A DNA stretch of 64,000 nt. Source: Candidatus Dechloromonas phosphorivorans (lineage in GTDB: Bacteria > Pseudomonadota > Gammaproteobacteria > Burkholderiales > Rhodocyclaceae). Both the position numbers and the translations under genes were made by a program. Positions within the stretch are counted from its first letter, which is position 1. Each line of letters starts with the position of its first letter. The stretch is from assembly GCA_016714975.1 (NCBI GenBank), contig JADKBR010000007.1, positions 162,330 to 226,329 on the forward strand. Direction: 5' to 3'. A model generated the notes under the pieces. It saw only the letters and a list, made by a program, of their open reading frames with translations, made no database searches and was not told the DNA's origin. Below, in pieces: positions 23,575-33,000 of this stretch.

Positions 23575-26352
23575 CTAGCGCGCCTTGCCCGTATTGGCGC
23601 TGAGCATATCGGCGGATGTTCTGTCCGGCGCGATCCGTGGCAGCAGCAAGGCAAACTCGGTGCCAGCGCCCGCTTCGCTGGTCACCGCAATCGTACCACC
23701 CAGCACGCTGGTAACCGCATTGTGGGTGATGTGCAAACCAAGCCCGCTGCCTCCGCTGCCCAGCTTGGTGGTATAGAAGGGGTCGAAAACCCTTCCCAGC
23801 CGGTCGGCCTCAATGCCGCAACCGTCATCGCGTACGGCCAGGCGCACAACGCCGTCAGGCAGCGCCGCGGCCTCAATTCGGATCGTCCCGCGATCGCGAC
23901 CATTGAAACCGTGCACCACGGCGTTGTTGATCAGGTTGGTCAGCGCCTGACCGAGGGCGCCCGGGAAACTGTCGAGGACGATTCCAGCAGGAACCTTTGT
24001 CTTGATGCGATAGGGTGTCCGCTTCAACATGGGCTGCAGGGTGGTGACAATTTCGTTCACCACTTCAGCCACGCTGAAACTGCGTCGCTGGTCGCTGGTC
24101 TGGTCAACGGCCACCTGCTTGAAGCTGGAAACCAGATTGGCGGCGCGCTCCAGGTTGCGCGTGGTGATGTCGGTGGTGGTGCCTACGGCGTCGACAAGGC
24201 CGTCGAGATCGGAGCGGCGCAGGCCGGCAGCGCTCGCCGATCGGAATTCCCTGAGGCGCGCATCGAGGGTGCTGACGGCCATCAGGGCGTTGCCGACAGG
24301 GGTGTTCAACTCGTGCGCGATGCCGGCGACCAGGCTGCCTAGCGCCGCGAGCTTTTCCGAGCGGACCAGATCCTTCTGGGTGGCCTTGAGGTTCCCCACG
24401 GTCGCTTCGAGTTCCTCATTGGCCTGCGACAATTCCTCGGTCCGCTGCCCGACCCGTTGTTCCAGTTCCACGTTGAGTTGGCGGATTTCGTCCTCGATGC
24501 CCCGCTGATCGGTAATGTCGACGGACACCATCAACAACAGGCGAACGCCGCCGACCTCTTCGACATGCGCCGAAACAAGGCACAGCAGGCGGGCGCCGTC
24601 GCCGGCCAAGAGCCAGACTTCCATGGCCGGAACCGCGCCGCCGCAGGTGAACGCATCCACAAAACGGCCGCGATCGCCTTCTGTCGCCCAGAGACCGATT
24701 TCGGCCCCGTTCTTGCCGATGACGTCGGGCGCCTGCCGGCGGAATTGTCTCTCCCATGCGGCGTTGACCCTGATGATCCGGAACGCATTGTTGGCGTCTG
24801 AGACCGACATCGGCACCGGCGAGGCGTTGAAGATCGCTGCGAGTTCCCGCTGGTTATCCCGCAATGCGGCTTCGGCCCGCTTGCGCTCGGTGATGTCGGT
24901 ATCCATGCTGACGAACAACTGCTGCCCTTCGACGTCGCCCGGAATGGCAAAGACCGAGGTCAGCACGACGATGTTGGCGCCATCCTTGCGCCGCAGCGGG
25001 AATTCGGCGGGGCCGAAGGGCTGCCCGCTGCGTTCGATCTGCTGCACGATGGCGACGAAATCCCCGGCCTGATCTGCACCGAGGTACATCAGCGGATTTG
25101 CCGTCACGGTCTGGCCAACCGCCTCGTCCGCCGCAAAGCCGAACATTTTCTCGGAAGTCTTGTTCCAGTACAGCACCTTGCCGCTGATGTCATACCATTG
25201 CACGGCGACCGTGGGAGTCGTCTCCAGCGTCGCCCGCAGGCGCTCGCGGCTGCGGGCCGTGGCGGTCTCGCGCTCCTGGATCCCGGCGACCATCAAGCGG
25301 AGATCGTCGGACAAGGCATTGAGTTCGGCGATGTTTCCCTTGCGCGGCCAGACATCTGCCAGGTTGCCGCCAGCGATACGATGCGAATGCTCTATCAGTC
25401 GCCTGATCGGACGCGCCATGCGCGCTCCCCAGAACGGCGCAAGGATCAGGCTTATCGCCAGGGCGCCGACGAATCCAGACATGACCAGCAGGATGGTCAT
25501 GCGGTAGTTGTAATTGCTCCAGCCAGCCAGCACTCTGCCGCCGATGATCCAGCCGACTTTTTCGGACCGGACACCGCCGGCGAGCCAGCGCTGTCCGAAT
25601 ACTTCCGTGTATTCCGGCGGCGGCTTGCCGGCAATGATCGCCTGAAACACCGGCAACGTCGAAAAATCAAAGAACCGGAACAACGGATCGGAATTCGGAT
25701 TGTTCGACGCCAGCCAATGCCCCTGGGCGTCGAGAATCGCGACTACGACTTCCTGATCTTGCCTCGTCTCCGTCGCTTCAGCGGTGGTGCGCGCGAGGCT
25801 GGTCTCGCCAATCAAGACCCGATCACCCACAGCAAAGGCGAGACCGACCGTGTTCTGGCCACTGATCGCCGAGAAATTGCGGTCGCTCCAGACTGCCGCC
25901 GGCGTGCCGTTGTAGTGCCTGGTGAGGCGTGCCGCCTGGAACAGGCGACTGCCGGAAATGTCTGCGCCGCGCACGTCGTCGATCGCCTGGCGTTGGTCTT
26001 CGGGAAGGCCCAGTGCCTCGACCCGCCCATCGGCGCTGGCGACGTAGACCGCCTGGAAAATCACACCGTCGCCGACGACAGCGTCGATATACGCTTGCAG
26101 TTGCGCAGATGACAGGGCGGGCATGAGTTCCGTCAACGGCTGGAGTCGCGATTCGGTGCCGGCCATGAGCTGATCCAGCAGCCGCGCCACGTTCTCCGCG
26201 GCGGCCTGGGCTTGCGCACGCCCACGTTCTTCAACCTGCGGCAGCCGGAAAAAGAGGATGATTATGGCGACGAGGGCAAAGCTCAGAACCGTCGTCGTGA
26301 TCAGCAGCAGGATCAGCCAGGTTCGCAGCCGCAGCTCACCCCTGACCGACAC
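23575..26352 (-). CDS. Membrane PAS-domain sensor histidine kinase
   Basis: About 925 aa. Membrane segment near residues 10-35, a periplasmic sensor region of about 240 residues, a second membrane segment, then HAMP. Two PAS domains follow, each ending in an ITER/DITDQ-like junction, then a coiled coil, a HisKA domain with the phospho-accepting His near residue 680 (AHELNTPVGN), and an HATPase domain (NLINNAVVHGF; DDGCGIEADRLGRVFDPFYTTK; GSGGSGLGLHI). The start is uncertain: a GTG at 26352 has GTAGGGGG upstream and is preferred over a TTG at 26379 without a ribosome-binding site. Third gene of a sensory operon with a binding lipoprotein and a REC-EAL regulator. Confidence 0.85.
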   Translation of the reverse strand: MSVRGELRLRTWLILLLITTTVLSFALVAIIILFFRLPQVEERGRAQAQAAAENVARLLDQLMAGTESRLQPLTELMPALSSAQLQAYIDAVVGDGVIFQAVYVASADGRVEALGLPEDQRQAIDDVRGADISGSRLFQAARLTRHYNGTPAAVWSDRNFSAISGQNTVGLAFAVGDRVLIGETSLARTTAEATETRQDQEVVVAILDAQGHWLASNNPNSDPLFRFFDFSTLPVFQAIIAGKPPPEYTEVFGQRWLAGGVRSEKVGWIIGGRVLAGWSNYNYRMTILLVMSGFVGALAISLILAPFWGARMARPIRRLIEHSHRIAGGNLADVWPRKGNIAELNALSDDLRLMVAGIQERETATARSRERLRATLETTPTVAVQWYDISGKVLYWNKTSEKMFGFAADEAVGQTVTANPLMYLGADQAGDFVAIVQQIERSGQPFGPAEFPLRRKDGANIVVLTSVFAIPGDVEGQQLFVSMDTDITERKRAEAALRDNQRELAAIFNASPVPMSVSDANNAFRIIRVNAAWERQFRRQAPDVIGKNGAEIGLWATEGDRGRFVDAFTCGGAVPAMEVWLLAGDGARLLCLVSAHVEEVGGVRLLLMVSVDITDQRGIEDEIRQLNVELEQRVGQRTEELSQANEELEATVGNLKATQKDLVRSEKLAALGSLVAGIAHELNTPVGNALMAVSTLDARLREFRSASAAGLRRSDLDGLVDAVGTTTDITTRNLERAANLVSSFKQVAVDQTSDQRRSFSVAEVVNEIVTTLQPMLKRTPYRIKTKVPAGIVLDSFPGALGQALTNLINNAVVHGFNGRDRGTIRIEAAALPDGVVRLAVRDDGCGIEADRLGRVFDPFYTTKLGSGGSGLGLHITHNAVTSVLGGTIAVTSEAGAGTEFALLLPRIAPDRTSADMLSANTGKAR

Positions 26353-26362
26353 CGACAACCCC

Positions 26363-27487
26363 CTACTCGACGTTGACAAAGCGACCGTCGCGCACGATGG
26401 TCACATAGGCCTTGCGCTGACCATCGCCGAAACGGTCGAAGTTCCAGATATCCTGCGCGCCTTCGTAGGGGCCTGCGGTCAGCAGCGCCTGCTTGAGCGG
26501 CTCCTTGCCGCGCTTGCCAATGGCGAACAACGTAGCGCGCGTCGCGTCGTAGGCGGCGATGCTGGCAAAGCCCGGATCTTCCTTGAAGCGTGCCCGATAG
26601 GTAGCCTGAAAAGCCTGATAGCGCGGTGATGTGTCGTCGCGGTTGAAATACTGCGTCAGGATCAGCCCCTCGACAGTACGCCCTCCGAGTTCGATGAGTT
26701 GCTCGGTCGCGGCCCAGGTCACCCCGATCGCCTTGGCAGCGAACCCCTGCTTGCGGGCTATGAGCAGCAGGCGCACGGTGTCGACCGCATTGGCTATCAG
26801 CAGAATCGCGTCGGGCCGGGCCGTGACAAGCGTGTTGACGGCATTGCGGTAACTCGGATCATCACCTGACGTAAATGCGGCGTCGACCACGACCTCTCCA
26901 CCAAGTGCGACCAACGCCTCGCGAAAATCGGTGAGCCAGGCGCGGGTATAGGCGCTGTTCCCCAGATCGTAGGCCGCCGCGACCCGCCGGGCGCCCTGTG
27001 CATACACGTATTTCGCGCTGTGGCTCGCATGTTCACGGGTCGACGACACGACCTTGAACAACTGGTCATCCTTCCCTGACAGCGGACTGGCTGTCACCGT
27101 TGGACTGACCATGACGAGACCGGCCTTTTCGGCCGCCGGCAGGACGGCCACCGCCATGGCGCTGGTCAGCGGACCGATGACCGCCTCGACGCGCAGGGCA
27201 GCCAGTTCTTCCAGAGCCCTCACGGCCATTGCGGGGTTCTGGCCATCGTCCCGCGCGACCAGCTCGATCTTGCGGCCGCCGATGCCGCCAGCGGCATTGG
27301 CCTGCTCCACGGCGAGCAGCGCCCCCTTGTGACCGGATTCGGCCAGGTCGGCGCTGCGCCCGGTCAAGCCACCGATAAAGCCGAGACGGAGGGGTTCGGG
27401 TGGCGCGCAGCCGCCGAGCAATGACACGGATAGCAGAAGGCCCGACAGGACGACATTGAGCGGGAGAGAAAACGTGGCGATCTTCAG
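26363..27487 (-). CDS. Periplasmic ligand-binding lipoprotein (Leu/Ile/Val-binding family)
   Basis: 374 aa. Type I periplasmic-binding fold of the amino-acid receptor family: LRLGFIGGLTGRSADLAESG at the start, GGIGGRKIELVARDDGQNP, EAVIGPLTSAMAVAVLPAAEK, and YDATRATLFAIGKRG near the end. The lipobox is LLGGC. The first standard start in frame (GTG, 27427) would leave only six residues before that Cys, too short for a signal peptide. Reading back to a CTG at 27487 gives a full 26-residue signal peptide, overlaps the regulator's stop (CTGA) and has AGGAG eight bases upstream. No ABC permease or ATPase is nearby, so it is probably a sensor subunit for the adjacent kinase. Confidence 0.82.
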   Translation of the reverse strand: MKIATFSLPLNVVLSGLLLSVSLLGGCAPPEPLRLGFIGGLTGRSADLAESGHKGALLAVEQANAAGGIGGRKIELVARDDGQNPAMAVRALEELAALRVEAVIGPLTSAMAVAVLPAAEKAGLVMVSPTVTASPLSGKDDQLFKVVSSTREHASHSAKYVYAQGARRVAAAYDLGNSAYTRAWLTDFREALVALGGEVVVDAAFTSGDDPSYRNAVNTLVTARPDAILLIANAVDTVRLLLIARKQGFAAKAIGVTWAATEQLIELGGRTVEGLILTQYFNRDDTSPRYQAFQATYRARFKEDPGFASIAAYDATRATLFAIGKRGKEPLKQALLTAGPYEGAQDIWNFDRFGDGQRKAYVTIVRDGRFVNVE

Positions 27488-29694
27488 GCGCGTTTCTCCT
27501 TGTGTTCAGCGAGCCAGCCCAGCAGGTCGGGCAACCGCATCGGCCGCGCGTAAAGATACCCCTGCGCCTCGTGGCAGCCCAACCGGCGCAGGCGTGCCGC
27601 CTGTTCCTCGGTCTCGATACCCTCGGCGAGCACCTTCATGCCAAGCTGGCGGCCCAGCGGTATCACCATTTCCGCAATACGCGCGCCCCGCTCGCCGACC
27701 CCCAGCGCATTGACAAAGCTGCGGTCGATCTTGATGCGATCAGCGGGCAAGCGATCAAGATACGACAGCGAAGAGTAGCCGGTACCGAAGTCGTCGATCG
27801 CCACCGAAATGCCGCGCTGCTTGATGGCATGGAGAATGCGCTCGACGGCATCGGGATCCATGATCGCAACGGATTCGGTGATTTCCAGCTCCAGGCCGCT
27901 TGGCCCGGCAGCGCTTGCCGCCAATGCGCCATCGAGCATGTCGAGAAAGTCGGGATGGGAAAACTGCCCGGCAGAAACGTTAACCGCCATCACCAAGTCG
28001 TCGTGGCCGGCACAGCGCAGTTCGTCGCCGGCAAGCAGCGCCGTGCGCAGCACCCAGGCGCCAAGCTCGACGATCAGCCCGGAACTCTCGGCAATCGGGA
28101 TGAACCGATCAGGTGGAACGAAACTGCCATCCTCGTCCTGCCATCGCAACAGTGCTTCGACACCGACGACCGCGAGGCTTGCGAGATCGATCTGCGGCTG
28201 ATAGACAAGATAGAGACGGTCACTGCTGAAAGCGTGGCGCAGGGCGCTCAACTGGTGCGTTCGTTCACGGGCCAGACGACCTGCTGCGGCAGTGAAATAC
28301 ACCGCCCGCCCGTTACTGCCTTCCTTGGCCTGACCCAGCGCGATCCAGGCGTCCTTGAGGCGATCGGCGCCGCATTCAGTCGAGTCGATGGCGCGAACGA
28401 CGCCGATGGTGACCGAGATCGCGTGCTCAATGCCGTTCAAGCGCAAGGGTTCGTGGAACAGCGCGCCCAGGAGCTCCGGGGAGACATCGGCCTCGGCGCC
28501 GGCAATGGCGAAGACATCGTTGCTGACGCGGGCAACGAAACAATTCTCAGGCAGACCGCGACGCAGGCGCTGCGCCACGGCGTTCAGTAGCTGATCGCCG
28601 TACTGGTGGCCAAACATGTCGTTGACCGCAGTGAATTGATCTATGTCGACCAGCGCCAGTGCCCGGTCCTCGGAGTCAAGCTCGTCAAAACGGTTGTCGA
28701 GCGCCTCGATCAATGCTGCACGGTTGGCAAGACCCGTCAGCGTATCGACGTAGGCGATGCCGCGCAGGCGCTCCAGCAGGCGAACGTTTTCACCGCCAAG
28801 CGCGATGTTGCTGCAAAAGACCTCGAGCAGATTGCGATCGACGTCGACGGGACGGTCCAGATGCAGGAAGGCGGCCAGGTGGCTGCCTTCCGCGGCCGAC
28901 AGATAGAGTGCCAGGCCATCATCGTCAATCAGGTTGCACCGCTGCACCAGGCTGCGTTGGATGCGTTCGGCGACTGCACCCCCGGTGAGGGATTGGCCGA
29001 GCGCGCCGGCATGGCGTCCGACGCCGGCGAGCACCTCAAGCATGGGCGGGTGCCTTCCCGCATCATCCGTGCAGATCACGCCATCGGCTGCGACGCCCAG
29101 AAAATCGGCCATCTGGGCCAGCGTGTTTATAGAAAAATGCGCCATGTCCTGCTCGCTCATCAACTGGCGACTGGCGCTGACTATGCATTCGAGCGAGCGG
29201 CGGTTGGCATCGAGACGACACAACTGATCGTAGGTGCGCAACGCCGACGACAGGGCGGTGAACAGCTTGTTGCGCGTCAGTTCGCTCTTGCTCTTGTAGT
29301 CGTTGATATCGTAGCGACGAACCGTGTCTATCTCCGGCGCGTAGCCGGGCTGGCCGGTGCGCAGAATGATCCGGATATTGCCCAACGCCAGTTCGTCGCG
29401 GATGACGCTGATGATATCGAGACCGGCACTCGGCGTTTCCATGACGACGTCGAGCAGAATGACACCGATGTCGGATTCACGCCGCAACTCCGCAACAGCC
29501 TCGCCGGCGGAGTAGGCGTGGATCAATTCCAATGGCCTGTCGAGGATGGTGAGTCCAGTCAGCGCAAAGCGCGTCGCCGCATGCACTTGACGATCGTCGT
29601 CGACGACAAGAATCCGCCAGGCCGGCCGCTCTGCAGACACATCCGGCGGCGCCGCATCGTCGATGAAGGTCAGCAGGTCATCCGGGTTGGACAC
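27484..29694 (-). CDS. Response regulator with REC, degenerate GGDEF and EAL domains
   Basis: 736 aa. REC domain at about residues 26-150 (acidic Asp32-34, phospho-acceptor Asp82 in ILLDVVME). A linker domain follows that resembles the DUF3369 region often seen between REC and output domains. Then comes a GGDEF domain whose signature reads SNDVF (in ARVSNDVFAI) and so should be catalytically dead, then an EAL domain with intact VEALLRW, DDFGTGYSSLSYL and AEGIETEEQ. Predicted c-di-GMP phosphodiesterase controlled by phosphorylation. The start is a GTG at 29694 without an obvious ribosome-binding site. First gene of the operon with the lipoprotein and kinase. Confidence 0.88.
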   Translation of the reverse strand: MSNPDDLLTFIDDAAPPDVSAERPAWRILVVDDDRQVHAATRFALTGLTILDRPLELIHAYSAGEAVAELRRESDIGVILLDVVMETPSAGLDIISVIRDELALGNIRIILRTGQPGYAPEIDTVRRYDINDYKSKSELTRNKLFTALSSALRTYDQLCRLDANRRSLECIVSASRQLMSEQDMAHFSINTLAQMADFLGVAADGVICTDDAGRHPPMLEVLAGVGRHAGALGQSLTGGAVAERIQRSLVQRCNLIDDDGLALYLSAAEGSHLAAFLHLDRPVDVDRNLLEVFCSNIALGGENVRLLERLRGIAYVDTLTGLANRAALIEALDNRFDELDSEDRALALVDIDQFTAVNDMFGHQYGDQLLNAVAQRLRRGLPENCFVARVSNDVFAIAGAEADVSPELLGALFHEPLRLNGIEHAISVTIGVVRAIDSTECGADRLKDAWIALGQAKEGSNGRAVYFTAAAGRLARERTHQLSALRHAFSSDRLYLVYQPQIDLASLAVVGVEALLRWQDEDGSFVPPDRFIPIAESSGLIVELGAWVLRTALLAGDELRCAGHDDLVMAVNVSAGQFSHPDFLDMLDGALAASAAGPSGLELEITESVAIMDPDAVERILHAIKQRGISVAIDDFGTGYSSLSYLDRLPADRIKIDRSFVNALGVGERGARIAEMVIPLGRQLGMKVLAEGIETEEQAARLRRLGCHEAQGYLYARPMRLPDLLGWLAEHKEKRA

Positions 29695-30019
29695 GGCTAT
29701 GGTTTCTAAAGGAGGGAAAAGAGGCCCGCAAATGGCACGTGCATTTCTCTGGATTTCATGCTCGTCATGTTACTCGCAAACTGCCTCAACATATGGGGCC
29801 GACGCTTTGTATCATAAGCCCTTTCCGAACCCAAGCAAGCCCCGCGATTCCCGGCAAGCCAGTGTCTGATACCTGCGTCTGCAAGGCTGATGGTGGGGCA
29901 CAAGCCCGAGGAAGCTCGACTGGCCGTTTGCGGCGATCATGCGCCGCTTCGAGAGTCCGACACCCCCATGGCGCGGCCCAGGTGGTGATTTCAATTGCGC
30001 CCCTCCCGACGCGATGACA
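29695..30019. other. Intergenic region before the REC-EAL operon
   Basis: 325 bp without a credible gene. On the minus strand there is a good -10-like hexamer TATGAT (29811-29816) about 120 bp upstream of the regulator start, with only a weak -35 (TTGCTT) 16 bp before it. Short open frames here do not look like proteins. No terminator hairpin for the upstream gene was seen. Confidence 0.35.
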
Positions 30020-33000
30020 CTACCAGGTTGAATCCGGGCGCCATGCCGCCGCCCAACCAGGCAGATCCGCTGCGGGCATCGGCCGGGCAATGCCGTAGCC
30101 CTGTGCCAGTTCGCAGCCCAGAGACAACAACAGTGCGCCATGGGCAGCCGTCTCCACGCCTTCGGCGATTATCTGGCGGTGGAAGGCTCTGGCCAGCCCG
30201 ACAATGCCCTTGACGATGGCCAGATCATTGGAATCCTCGAGCATGCCGCGCACAAAGGTCTGGTCGACCTTGAGCAGGTCCGCCGGCAGGCGCTTGAGAT
30301 AGGTCAGCGAGGAATAGCCGGTGCCGAAGTCGTCCAGCGCGAAGTTCACGCCCATCGCCAGGCAGGCGTACATCAGTTCGGAGACCTTTGTCACATCCTC
30401 CAGCGCGCTGGTCTCCAGGATTTCCAGCTCCAGTTGGCCGAACCTGACCTGCGGGTGCGCCGCCAGCATCTCGGCGAGGCGCTGAGCAAAATCGACCTGC
30501 TGCAACTGGCGCGCGCCGACGTTCACGCTGACCGAGATGTTCAGCCCGGCGGCATTCCATTGGCCGATCTGGTTCAGCGCGGCGTCGATCACCCATTTGC
30601 CCAGTTCGACGCTGATCGGGTGCTCCTCGATGATGGGCAGGAAGTCCCCCGGCAGCAGCAGCCCGCGTTCGGGGTGCCGCCAGCGGATCAGGGCCTCGGC
30701 ACCAACGACTGCGCCGGTCCTCATGTTTACCTTCGGCTGGTAGTACAACTCGAACTCTCGCCGATCGAGGGCGCGGCGGACGTGCTCCACGCTTTCGTGG
30801 CGGGTCGTCAGCACTGCATCATGGGCGATGTCGAACAGGTGATAGCGGTTCCTTCCCATCTGCTTGGCCGCATACATCGCCTGGTCGGCGTGGCGCAGTA
30901 ACTGGTCGGCATCCGCATTATCCTGCGGGTAGAAGGTCACGCCGATACTGGCGGACACCCGCAATGTTGCATCGCCCGCATTCACCGGTTCGGAAGCCGC
31001 GAGCAACAGGCGGGCGAGGACCGGTTCGCAGCTCTCCGGCGCGTCAAGATCTCCGAGCACCGCGACAAACTCGTCGCCGCCGATCCGCGCCAAGGTATCG
31101 CAATCGCGCAGAACTTCCTTCATGCATCGCGCGAGGGTAATCAGCACCTGGTCGCCCACATCATGCCCATACTCGTCATTGATCGATTTGAAGCCATCCA
31201 GATCGAGATAGACCACTGCCAGCGACTGGCCACGCCGCTGGCTCTGGGCCATGGTCTGCTGCAACCGGTCGGCGAGGAGCGTACGATTGGGCAGGTTGGT
31301 CAGGCCATCGTAATGCGCAATGGATTCGAGCCGCTGCTGGTACTCCTTCATCGCTGTGATGTCAGAGAACAGGGCGACATAGTTCATTGTCCTGCCGCCG
31401 GGATCTTGCACGGCGCTGATTGTCAGCATCTCGGCGTACACCCTGCCATCCTTGCGCCGGTTCCAGATTTCGCCATTCCAGTAGCCGTCAGCGGTCAGGG
31501 CTCGCCACATCGCCGCATAGAACTCGGCGTCATGCCTGCCCGAGCGGAGAATGCTGGGCTTCTGCCCCACGGCATCTTCCCGCGTGTAGCCCGTAATCCA
31601 AGCAAAGGCGTCATTGACATTGACAATGATACCGCCGGCATCGGTAATCATGATGCCCTCACGGGCGTGGGTGAACACGCTGGCGGCAAGGTGCAGTTCT
31701 TCGTCGACGCGCTTGCGATCGGTAATATCGCGGAAGAAGCCCACGGTGCCGAAAACCTTGCCGTCAACGCTGACAGGTGACTTGTAGGTCTCCATCCATC
31801 TGCGCTGCTCCCCGGTTTCGACCATTTCTTCGACCTGCCGACTCGCTCCACTCTCCAACACCGCCCGGTCATCGACAACATAGCCTTGCGCGAGCTCAGC
31901 CGGAGCGATATCGAAATCGTTCTTGCCAGTCAGGGAGTCTGCGGAAGGCCAGCCGAAAACCTCGGCAAACACGTTGTTGACCGCAAGAAAGCGGCCATCC
32001 GTATCCTTCAGCCAGACGGCAAACGGAAAATTGTCGAGCAGCGCACGTTGATAGTGCTCCCGCTGTCGCAAAGCCGCCTCCAACTGCTTGCGCTCAGTAA
32101 TGTCCATGACGAAAACGAGATTGCACGGCACGCCATCCATGTCGACGCTCTCCGCCGACAGGCTGATCCAGCGCATCTCGCCGTTCTTGAGTCGCCAGGT
32201 GGTCTCCCATCCGACCACCCGACCGCTGCGCTGGAGGGCAGCCACCCACGGGCGGCGAGCTTCCTCGTTGGGCCAGAGCCCGACCTCGATCGATGTGCGT
32301 CCGATGAGATCTTCGCGCTTCCAGCCGAAGTCACGCTCATAGGCGCGATTGGCATCGATGAAACGACCGTCATCGGAGCGCGCGATCGATGCCGCCAGGG
32401 GACTGAAATGAAAGGCCGTGGAAAAGCGTTCCTCGGTGCGGCGCAAGGTCTCTTCGGCGACCTTGCGTTCAGTGATGTCCCGGATTACGCCAAAGACAAT
32501 GCGCTCCTCCTTGTCGAAGAAGGCAATCGAGTGGATATCGCGAATCGCGCCGGTATCCGCTTTCTTGATCTTGAATTCCAGGTCATACGGTTGGCCACTC
32601 TTGATCAACTGCGTCATGGCCGCGTCGAGCACGGGACGATACTCGGGCAAGGGAATTTCCTTGAAGACCGAATAGTCCTCGTACCCCGGCTTGCTCCGGT
32701 CCAGGCCATACAGTTTGGCTGCACCATCGGAAGCCAGCATGACCTGGAAATCGAGATGGTATTCCCAGTTGCCGGAACCGGATACAAGTTCGGCTTTCTT
32801 CAATCTCGCTTCGCTGGCGCGGACAGCCTGCGCCGCCAGTTCCTGTTCGGTAACGTCGGTGTAAGTGGTGACAAAACCACCGCCGGGAAGCGGATTGCCA
32901 ACCACTTCGATGACAGCACCATTGGGCCGGGTGCGCTTGAAGCGGTGCGGTTGCATGGCCCGGGCTCGCTCGACCATCTCGCGCACCTTGGCGTCGGCAT

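Noticed and set aside
29706..29903. 65-codon minus-strand ORF ahead of the REC-EAL gene
   Set aside because: No ribosome-binding site, no recognisable features, and it overlaps the probable promoter.
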